DNA from: Sitta carolinensis
Taxonomy: Eukaryota > Chordata > Aves > Passeriformes > Sittidae
Reading direction: 5' to 3'
Assembly (NCBI GenBank): GCA_032173965.1
Contig: JAVUNC010000005.1
Location: 47,478,501-47,542,500 of the forward strand
Length of the DNA stretch: 64,000 nucleotides
The position numbers were made by a program, and so were the translations under genes. Shown in pieces: positions 50,069 through 64,000 of this stretch. The notes under the pieces were generated by a model that saw only the letters and a program-made list of their open reading frames with translations, was not told the origin of the DNA and searched no databases. How positions within the stretch are numbered: the stretch's first letter is position 1; every line of letters begins with the position of its first letter.

Positions 50069-52679
50069 TTACTACTGATATGTCACTTGACAACTTATCA
50101 TTAAAGAGAGACCAACTGACTTGCAGGCATTTCTCTTTCTGCAAGCATTGCACCTTTACCTCTTCTCTCGATTCATCTTCTGTTGCTTTTCCTCAGTGGT
50201 AGCAACAGCCACCAGTGACCTCAGGAATACTGGTGTGCACTTTATTACTCGTTAGTGAAGCTCTGCTGCCAACCACTGCTTCTTTGGCTTTCTAGGGGAG
50301 CTGTCTTCTTTCTTTAATGCTATTGAGTAGTAGTTTTCTTTGCTACCTTTTTTCTAGAGACAAGTTTTTTATTTTCCGGTAAGATAAACATTACTTTTTT
50401 CACCTATTCTTGCATGAAGTGTATTTTGACTGTGCAGGTTGATCTTACGACCTCAATTTAAGAATTGGTATTCTTAGTAAAGTGCAATTTGGATGGAATA
50501 CTGTCACAAACATTTGTTGTTCTAAACGGTCATTTTCACATTCCTACTTTTTTCACATTCATCTGCCCACCTCCTATTTTCTTATGCCTCAGACCTCAGG
50601 TACTTGTCATTATTTTATCTGTCTTTATCCTGCTGCTTTTTCTTCTTTCAGTCTCAAGAATTTAAGATTTACTTCCAATCAGTATACCCTGACTAATTTT
50701 ATAATTTCCTAAATTAAGTGCTTCACTTTCAAACCCCTGCACATTTACCTTTGTTTTTCTTCATGCGTTTCTTCAAAGCCCTTCTCGTCTGGGAGTTGTG
50801 CTGAATAATTGGATATGCTTAGCCTGCTGCTGAGATGGACTCTGCCCAATGCTGCTGGCTCAGTCTCACCATTCCTATTTCATCCCTTTGCAGCCACCAA
50901 CGCTTCGTTCTCTTTTACCAAAGCGTCTTGCACAGTGGGGCTCTGTTTATGATGAAGGCTTGCACAGATTATTACAAGTAATGACAAATGGTGTATTTCT
51001 GTCCAGTGTTACAAGTCTTTGAGTCATTGACAGGGGTGGGTTTGTGCTGTACCCTTTTTCCTGTCAGGTTGCACAGTCTTGTCAAAATATTTTCCATTTA
51101 CAGTTTGCTTTTATCACAAGTATTTCCTTATTTTTAAGCCTTTATAAAGATTTTGTTTCTGTTGTACCCACTGCTCCTAATAACACGTTGATTGTGTCTT
51201 TAATGAACCAATCTTTTTTGTTTTGAGCCTTTTAGTAAATACTTAACACTGTCTCTTTCTTTCATTAGAAAAAAGCTGGTTCTGTTAGGCTGTTAGCTTC
51301 TTGAAAACCTTGAGTTTATTGCATTTTCTTGTTTATGTCAGGTGTTTTCCATTTTTATATTACTCCAGACATTGATACTAAAAGCTATTGCTTTTCTGCT
51401 AATTAATTTATCCCAAATCTCTTTGATTATGATGGAGATGTTGCTTTCTTTTAAGGTAACTGCATAGTGTTGTTTTATTCTGTGCTTGGTAGGTCTTGCA
51501 CTAAATAGAAATTCACTATATATTTGGATATTTCCTGTAATCAGTATCCAAGCTGGCTGGGAAATAAATCTAGTACTGGTAGAAAATCCAACTCGAGTAA
51601 ATGCTCTCTTGCTGACTGTGCTGTTCCCACAACTCTGTGTGTCCTTATCACAGAATCGCTGCTTGATGATTTGAATTTCTTTTTCCTCTTTTAAGTCTGC
51701 TTCTCTATCTTTCAAACCTTTTTGTAACTAAATTGCACTTATTGTTGCATGTTTAATTCCCCAAGTGAATAGTCAAGATAACATAAACTGTATAATTTTT
51801 TCTGCTAGACTTGCATACTTTGGCAAATTCAAATCCCTGTACTTACAAGTGGTTTTCTGAAATGTTTCTCTCATTCAGGGTGGCTCTTTGCATCAAAGGA
51901 GACAAGATTTATGAATTTTTTTGCTTCTTGGACTTGGTAGTCTATGTATTATTTTAATATTCCTTTTAAAATATGAAATGGCTACGTAGGTATGTACTTA
52001 GCCTGTTTAACTGAAATTAAACATGATTTTACAGCACCATTTAAAATTACTGATTTTGTTAATTTTGCTGAATCTGTTTTGGTTGACTCTTGAACGACCT
52101 AACCTCTATTCTGGTTCAGTTACACTGGGTCTTTATTTCATTTGGGTTTTTTCTCCTTCCATTGTGTGGAAGAGGCGGGAAGGGTTCATCCCCCTTCAAG
52201 TCTTACTTGGTTCTTCGGCAGTCTCATGCATTCATGCACATTTAAGCCTTTGATCACTCCACCAAGTGAACGAAAGAGGCTTGTAAGGAGTAGTGAACAT
52301 GAATTTATCACTTCGGTTGAATTTCAATCTTTTATATAGTGTTACAGTTTAGCTCAAGCTTCCTGTTAGGGAGGTAGAACTGAAGAGTCTTAAAAACATG
52401 TAACCAAACAGTATTTATTTGGTGCCTGCATCCTTTTGGATGATCATGGGGTTTTTTTTGTTATTCGTTGTGGAATTTCACAATCGCATTTCTTGGTCTT
52501 CACAAGAGCTGCCTTTCCAGACAGGTGCAAAAGTACCTTTTGTTGTGGTGTCTTGTCTCCAGCAGTGGGCACGTATTTACCACTTCACTGCAAGTATTCA
52601 GAGATTTGTAGTAAACTAAGACATGTACAGAATGATAGTTGCATATTTTCTCCCTCCTTTCAGCAACAACAGCTTTAGC

Positions 52680-53090
52680 ATTGTAGCTTTGGTATCCCTG
52701 TGCTTACCAGGCAGAGGCATACCTATCCTTGGTGAACTTGTCTAATCTGTTTTTGAACTTGCTTATCCTTTTGCCAGTGCAGCATTCTTTGGCAATGACT
52801 TTTAGTTACTTGAGATAAAAAAAGCAGGTTTATGTTACGTTTAAACCTGCACTTGCTTTTTGGAAATGGCTAAGAATCTTTCCCTTATGTGCATCATACT
52901 GGATTTTGTAGGTTTCAATACCCCTTTAGTACCCTCTTTTCCGAAATACTTAGACTTCTCTTATGTACAAGTTCTTTACATTCCTAGTTATCTCTGTGGT
53001 CTGTCCATTTTTGTTTCTGACCACTTTTACTCCTTACTTAGGAGGGTCATCAGAACCACACACAACATTATGACGTTAGGCTACTACAAG
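52680..53090 (-). mobile_element. Probable ancient CR1/L3-like LINE fragment
   Basis: The text around 52.71-52.86 kb, with blocks on the pattern of 'CTAATCTGTTTTTGAACTTG', 'TTTGGCAATGA' and 'GTTTAAACCTGC', resembles the antisense 3' part of old CR1/L3 elements shared by birds and other reptiles. It is strongly diverged and the limits are rough. A 9-bp palindrome, GCAGGTTTA/TAAACCTGC (52824-52850), lies inside. Confidence 0.4.
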
Positions 53091-54341
53091 AGTAATAGGC
53101 AGACATCATGAACATTTGTGTATCATTATGGATTTCTTTCCTTAATAACTGCTTTTGTTCTGGCTGTCCTTTTTTGTGATTGTGGGAACTGCATAATATT
53201 TCTCTCTAGGATGACTACTAAAACCTTCCTGTGAGTAGTAAATTCTAATTTAGAATCTGTCATCATGTATATGCATAGGTGAAAATATTTGCACCACATA
53301 CACCACTTTGTACTTAACAATAATAATTTTCATTTCCATTTTATCATACAGTTATCCACAGTTATGACGTGGTTTTGCAGCTTTTTACTATCAGTTTGAG
53401 GTCTGGCTACCCTGGATAATTTTACAAACTTCCCAGGTTTTCACATTTCATTGTTCACCCCCTTTTTGAGAGTCTCTATAAGTGCAGTTGAATATCTTAA
53501 GTGTCTTTGTAGGACCTTAAAATTATTGCTGTCAAAAAATTTTTTGTTAAAACTAAATATTTATTTCTGTTCTTGTTGCTTTCTATTTTTCCTTCTAGTT
53601 GAGAGTAATAAAATGTTCTGCTTTTAATTTCAAGTGCTTCTGTTCTAGCATAATCAGTTTCATATGTATTGAATAGGATTTTCCATTTTTAAGACATTTT
53701 CTAACTCTTGGATTTCTTGTGGTTTTTTTTTTTCTCTGCCATCCATTTTGAGCTGCAGCTTCCCTTTGTGCTTCAGCAGCCTGTGCAGCACTGCAGTTCT
53801 AACTTTTTATTATGTTTCCTAATGCAGCTTTATTAGTATAGCATCTTCCAGATCATTGGCTTGTCTGTTTGCTGAAATCTTGGAATCTAAATTTGTCCTT
53901 AGTTTCTTGACTTGAAGACAATGGTCCAGTTTTACTTCTGGACTATTATCCTTTATTATTTTTTTTTTTTATTTACTTGCTACAGGAGTATATCATCATT
54001 GGCAAGAGATGCCTTTTTATAATGCAAGTTTAAACATTTTTATATTTTTAATTGTGGAGTTCATTTTACTGATACTTCTATGCCTGGTGTTTTTGGATAA
54101 CTTAAAATTGTTTGTCAGAAGATGTAAACTAATAGTTCTGTGTCCTTCAGTACTGGTTGTTATCTCTAGCCCCAGTCACACAAACAATTTTTTCATTAAC
54201 CAGTATCTGCACATCCGAGTGCAAGTATTCTTTCCCTCTCCTGTTTCCTAAAAATATCTTCTCACCTTGCTTTTTTCATCTTGGTCCCTTTTTGCACAAG
54301 TCTTCCAAAATCATTTACTTCTTTCTCCTGTACTAAGTAGT

Positions 54342-54382
54342 ACACACACCACACACACACACACACACGCACAAACACACAC
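54342..54382. repeat. (CA)n microsatellite, interrupted
   Basis: CA units with a few interruptions (CC, GC, AA), likely polymorphic. Confidence 0.9.
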
Positions 54383-55877
54383 TTACTTATTTTTATTTTT
54401 TCTTGTTGCTTTTTGGAGTAAGTTGGCTTTCTGTATCCCACTTTCTAGGAAAGGGAATGTGGCTGCCTGCTGTTTCTGTTGCCCTTTCGCCTGGATATTA
54501 AATCCAAGCCTCTGCCGGACTTGCCAACTGTTTAATCAGAAATGGTCAGAAGGCCCTCCTTCCTAATACTGCAGCTAAATCTGAAGTCCTCATTATCTTA
54601 CATCTGCATTTGTGCAGTGCAATTATGAAGAAACAATTGTTTTCCTAAAAGCTTATAATTTAAACAGGAGAAGGAGAGAGTATGAAAAATGCATATAACA
54701 TGTAAAGCAAAGACTTGTACCTGTATAATTAATGCCACATTTATTTCACTGTTTGCTTGCTTTGCTTTGTTAGTAGCCTTCAGTTGTTGCTTTCCATTTT
54801 ACTCATTTTATGCATTCTTGACACTGGTATGTGAGAAGGAACAAAACAAGGAGAGATGGCTAGAAAGCAAAGGAAAAAGAAAAACAGACCAAAGGAACAA
54901 TGGTCATTGGAAGAGAGAAAGTCAAGAGGTCTGAGTGTAGGGTATATAACTGCTCATCAAGAAAAGATGCTTTGTATTACAGACAGCAGAAAATATGATC
55001 CTGTTTTGTCTGTTATGAACGTCCTTGTGTAAACTGGTTTGGTAATTGTTCAGCAAGGAAGATAGCGGAGGAGTCATCTGAAAACACCTTACATTAGTGT
55101 TAGAAGCAATTAATTTCTGCTTCTAAGCAGAATTTCTGCCCCTGCCCAGAATATTTTGGAAGGGCTAGTTGGCAGCTTCCATCCTCCCACCAGTGAAACC
55201 ATGTCCACTGTAGGATTCCAGTACTAAGGAGTACTTTGTCTAGGGACAAAGATACTGCCACAGTGAGCAGGTGAGTGCTTTACTTGAGCAGCCTGGGGCA
55301 CTGTTTTTCACAAGGCTTTGTGCTTGTTTGGGAGGAGGAAGGTAGGTAGCTCAGGACATCTTTATGTTGCAGCACTTAGGTGGAGTTGGGTACAAATCTG
55401 GAGGAAGGAAAAAAAGGCACTCAAAAACATAAAACATACTTTTACTTATAACATATAGCAGTGTGGTCTCAGACGAGTGAAAGAATACAGATTGCAAGGG
55501 GGGAAAAGCCAAGCATAAAGCAAAAGAAATATAGCTGGTAGGTGCTGTAGCATTTTAAATGAATCAGAGCTGTTCTGCTGCTGCTGTGGTAGCTGTCCCC
55601 CCCAGCTGTTCCCACTTCCAGGTTGGCTGTTACTTCATTTTGGTAGACACAGAATGATGAGCTGTAGCAAGGAAGAAATGGGCTGCTAATGGCATGGAGA
55701 GGTAGACACAATGTATCTGGCTTTAATACTATTGATAATTTAGTTCATGGGATGGAGTGTCTCTTCTAAATGGCACTTTTCAGTCTCTCCAGCCTATTCT
55801 AAGTGAGATATATGTGCCTTGTAGCCAGAGATGAATTGTGGAGACAGGACCTATGAATCAATCTTTGCTGTGTGGTC

Positions 55878-55930
55878 TCTTTTTTTTTTTTTTTTCTTTT
55901 TCTTTTTTTTTTTTTTTTTTTTTCTTTTTT
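55878..55930. repeat. Poly-pyrimidine tract
   Basis: Almost pure T with a few C over about 53 nt, followed immediately by a short A run. Confidence 0.85.
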
Positions 55931-58204
55931 AAAAAATTTAAGCCAAGAGTTGATTAGATGCCTGGCAATGATTACTATCCATTGGCACCTCCATTGGGAG
56001 CACACTCCAAGTACCAGCCTTCCGCTCTTTCAAGCAGGGGAGGTTAAGCAGGCTGCTTACTGAGCAAAAGGAATTTCTCTTCCCAGGAGAGCTGGAGTGC
56101 TGTTTCCCTGGCTAAGAATGCTATAATTCCTTTACAAGTGACAAGCAGGCTGCTACCATCTGCTGGTGAATGGCTGCAGGATGGTGGAGTTTGGGTGAAA
56201 ATTTGCTCATGGACTAAGAAAACAATTAGTTGTCATTATGCTGAATTCACACATTTCCTTGTAAGAAGTTCTGTAATTTTATTTTGGTGTTAGAATGTTT
56301 TCTAGTTGTAGTGTATGTATTTTTTGTTTTGAAGCATAAATGTGTGAGATGAGGGTTCTAACCAAAGCCACAGAAAGTACCAGCAGGAATGGGGCATCTT
56401 TTTACCTTTTAAGGCACAGCAGCAATGTCTTGCAAAACAAGTCTGAGACCATCCAGAAATTTTTAAGCACTTTTTTATGTCTTCATGGGAATACCTGGGT
56501 GTATTTGGAAACCACGTGGCACTACGTGATGATAGTCTTTTTCAAAGATAAGGTGATAGACTCGTAAGTTGTTTTAGAACCGCAAAAAGCCGTCTGCTTT
56601 GTTCAGTCACTCAGGTATGTCAAGAAGAAAGAACTCGAAAAAAAGAGTAGTTATTGTGTATGTGGTTCCCTCAGCTTCCCCTGAAAGAAGCAGATGGTTG
56701 GGGGTCCCGGGAGGTAGAAGAAATGGGGCCATTAGACTGTCAGTGGCTTGTGAAAAGCAGAAGCATCTGCCAGAATGGAGACTTGTTCAGCAGCAGGGGA
56801 GCCAGCAGCAGCAGATGATCTCTGCCTTGAGCCGTCAGTGGCGTAGTCATCCGCTGGGGAATTGCTGTTGTGGGCGTAGCGCAGGTAACCTTGGTAAAAT
56901 CTCATTGGTCTGCCAGACTGAAAAAAAGGGGCAACGAAGGCTTGATGCACCTGCCCTGGCATCTTAACTATCCACTTTTACTGTCTAATCACTCCTAAAA
57001 TCACAAACGATTTTAAAGCATTCCTTACCCATTCTCAGCTGAAAATTTGTCAAAAATGCCTGTCATGCTTCAGAATGTGATTTTTAGAATAGCAACATGA
57101 ACCATGCTAGATGCAACAAAGAATAAGTTAAAAGAATAAAGTAACTTTTGGAAAAGTATCAAAAATTTTGCTAGGGGTCTTGTTTTCTGTTGTATCACAC
57201 AGCATACTCTTTTAACACATGCCTCTTTAATGTTAAGAAATATTTCATACAGCTGCAGTTCAATCTCTGCTGCTGTTCAATGCTCTTATTGACTGCTCTT
57301 GCACAGGACACAGTGTTCCAGGGGAGAATGACCTTCTGTTGCAACAGCGTGATGGTACGTTAAAAGATGAGATAAAGTGGGGGGGGCAAAATGCCTCTGA
57401 GGAACAAGACTAGAAATTCATGTCTGCATTCAGAAAAGAATAGTCAATTTGGTTCTGTCCTGTTAGAATAATTAATCCCAGTCAGCCTCATCTAAAAGCG
57501 AGAATAAAGTACACAGGTACAGAGCTCTGTTTCAGAACTCCTCAAGCTGCACTTTGTGAGTACTTGGCATAGGTGAATCTGGGACTATTGCCAGTACATA
57601 ATATCCTTCTAGAGTTTACTTCAGAGCCAGGAAAAGACATTTTCTACGGATGAAGTTTGGTTTTACTCCCATGGGAGAGTGAATTACATTGCAGTTTGGC
57701 TAGTGGTCCATACATTTTGGTGTGCATTTCAATATTGGTTTAGCCTTTTTTTTTTTTCATCTTTGGAAACTTGCGTTCATGTTCTGACCTGCAATAATAA
57801 GCTGCTTGTGTGTCTTTTTCTAGGCCTCAGGGACACTTCCCTTGCGTCATAAATACTGCAGTAGTTTGTTGTGCTTAGAAGATAGACACAATTTAGTAGG
57901 AAGCACTGAAGATCAGCCTCAGGATGCTTTGGTATACCCATAAAGTAAAGGTGTTACTCGAAACTGCATTTGTAGATGTCACGAGAACTGACGTCTCACA
58001 AGCTTTTCTGTTAGTTGCATCTGCTTTGATTTGAAGAGGGCCCCCTGGTTTGTGGCTGAATCCAGTTTTGCTTTCATCTTCATTGAGGCATTTAAATACA
58101 AACTATAGTCATCTCTGCATAGCACAGAATAGTAGGCAGAGCAATAACTGTCAGATATTCTCGGAGGGTTTGGAAATACTGTAATCAACCCCCTGCTTAC
58201 TACG

Positions 58205-58540
58205 CAGAGTGAGGAGCTTCGCTGTGGCTGTTAGCTTTGGCCACGTGTGTTCTGCAGATCTGCCCTGCAGCGTGTGTGCTGCTCAGGGCCCGTGTGCTCC
58301 AGGGGCTGTGGCCCTGTCGGCCGAGGAGCATCCCGGTATGGTGGGAAAGCCGTGCTGCTGTCACTGCCAGCTGCGCTGCTGCCTTGGGCGCGGCTCTTGG
58401 TGTGCGGGACGGGTGGAGCGCTGGTAGCACCACTACAGCAGTGTGGTTTGACACCGGTGTTTCCAGTAGCAGCAGTGATTTTAGATCATGTCAGCATTTC
58501 TGTGTACAGGCGGGGACCGAAGGCGGCTTCTCACAGCCTG
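58205..58540. other. GC-rich patch in the intron before the PHD exon
   Basis: This stretch is unusually rich in GC and CG dinucleotides for the intron, and begins about 1.5 kb upstream of the PHD-encoding exon. Open frames of 72 to 120 codons cross it on the + strand in different frames, which is what GC-rich DNA does by chance. None resembles TCF20 or any family I recognise. It could be an intragenic regulatory element or an old insertion. Confidence 0.35.
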
Positions 58541-59556
58541 AATTCAAGGTGAATTGTACCAATTATAGAAGGCCTTTTTATGGTGTTGGTTGTGTTTAGC
58601 AGAATAAACAAAACTCCTGTCTTTTCAAAGTATGACTCAAAAGTTATGGTTGTTCCTCTCTTTGTTTTCTGCCAGTAGTTAACTCACTTTTTAATTTTTA
58701 AATTGTAGGAGTCTCCTAGCATTTGGTGAATTCTACCAGGTATGGCTATATCTTTTTTTAAGGGAAAGATGTCAACCTGTCAGAAATCAGCTTTCATCAG
58801 AATAAGATTAGTTAACAAAAATCACTTAATGTATACATTCAAGAAATAAAATGGCTGTCTGAATGAGATTTGCTCTAGAATTACTTCCTTAGGTCATTTC
58901 TTAAATCATTCAGGATGAAGTAAACAGGTGAGAGACTTTCTTTCTGCTTTCACAGTTGTCTGATATTATGGTCAAATACATCATTGACTAGTTGAGCTAA
59001 TAGGATTTAGCTAATGAAAAGCGAACGTGGTCATCAGATGAGTCTGAGCTACTTTGACAGTAATTGTGTGAGCATCCTTGTTGCACGTGCAACATCTTGT
59101 GAATACTTGCTGCAAGTGCTCTTTTGGACATGTGCCATTTCTGTGATGATGAGGTGTTTTCCCTTGATGGCATCTTCTCCTGCTCCAAATAAACCTCTTT
59201 TGATCACCTGTGAAAAAATATTCAACTTGGCCACGATCATCCTCAATTGCTAGTGATAATGAGAAGGATGTAACCAGATTACTTTTATGGTGGTGTCTTC
59301 TAAATCATTATTTGTCATGCTAATTCTCCTTTTAAAACTGCTGTAGATTCAAAACTACTTTTTCCTCCTATTTTAAAGTGATGTCATTGTCGGGTACTGA
59401 AACACAGGCCAGTAAAACAGATTTCAGAAGTATTTCAAATTCTTTATGAATGGCTGAGCATTTGTATCTCTTGCCTGGTTAGCACAGCTGGAAAGTTCGT
59501 AGCTGGAAAGAGCTTATGTTTTTCCTGTTTTAAAGGCCTTTATTTATATGGTGTAG

Positions 59557-64000
<4,444 letters not shown>

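Larger units (their letters stand above)
50400..54600 (-). other. C- and T-rich segment, possible decayed minus-strand insert
   Basis: The + strand has a strong excess of C over G (19 C to 3 G in 50521-50580). The minus strand is purine-rich with scattered open stretches, the longest 125 codons (51338-51715), and coiled-coil-like pieces such as LRTNLDSKISANRQANDLED near 53.85 kb. These are broken by stops and frame shifts. The composition resembles the 34.2-36.2 kb segment, so the two may share an origin. An ancient CR1/L3-like piece and a CA repeat lie inside. I do not recognise a source gene. Confidence 0.3.

Noticed and set aside
50037..54382. TA and CA repeats as a CRISPR-like or satellite array
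   Set aside because: They are plain dinucleotide microsatellites without spacers or higher-order units.
56599..56967. 122-codon frame with Gln-rich part as a possible intronic exon
   Set aside because: The Gln run comes from a short CAG cluster. There is no similarity to TCF20 and no convincing flanking splice sites.

Overview
The window looks like vertebrate nuclear DNA, most probably from a bird. It holds one giant, highly conserved coding exon, large AT-rich introns, a CpG-island promoter and several CR1-type LINE retrotransposons. CR1 is the dominant LINE of birds; a crocodilian or turtle cannot be excluded from sequence alone. There is no sign of bacterial gene organisation, CRISPR or phage.

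The only protein-coding gene I can support is TCF20 (transcription factor 20, also called SPBP or AR1), a nuclear chromatin-binding co-regulator and paralogue of RAI1. It lies on the + strand and is incomplete at its 3' end. From left to right: about 8 kb of upstream DNA with no recognisable gene; a CpG-island promoter at about 8.1-9.3 kb with a predicted non-coding first exon ending at 9123; an 18.6 kb intron; the giant exon 27758-33385, with the start codon at 27794, encoding 1864 residues; a 26.3 kb intron; a 94-nt exon 59686-59779 with the core of the PHD finger; and the start of a further intron to the window end. The last coding exon or exons, carrying the final zinc ligands and the C-terminus, are not in the window.

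The introns carry a sense-oriented CR1 copy (about 14.2-16.5 kb) and two antisense copies (about 36.2-39.3 kb and 45.2-45.7 kb). All are decayed. The first two bracket the giant exon as an inverted pair, an arrangement that can favour exon circularisation. Other intronic content is simple repeats (T40 and T42 tracts, TA and CA dinucleotides), small hairpins, a GC-rich patch before the PHD exon, and three segments (about 34.2-36.2, 50.4-54.6 and 62.0-62.5 kb) where C strongly exceeds G on the + strand, unlike the surrounding intron.

For regulation, the first exon carries a short upstream ORF in strong start context. It also has a separate frame with no stop that, if exon 1 joins directly to the giant exon, would run into the TCF20 start codon and could allow a non-AUG N-terminal extension. 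I did not find a clearly new biological system. The most testable ideas are the inverted CR1 pair around a self-contained coding exon, the possible extended N-terminus, and the origin of the skew-inverted segments.
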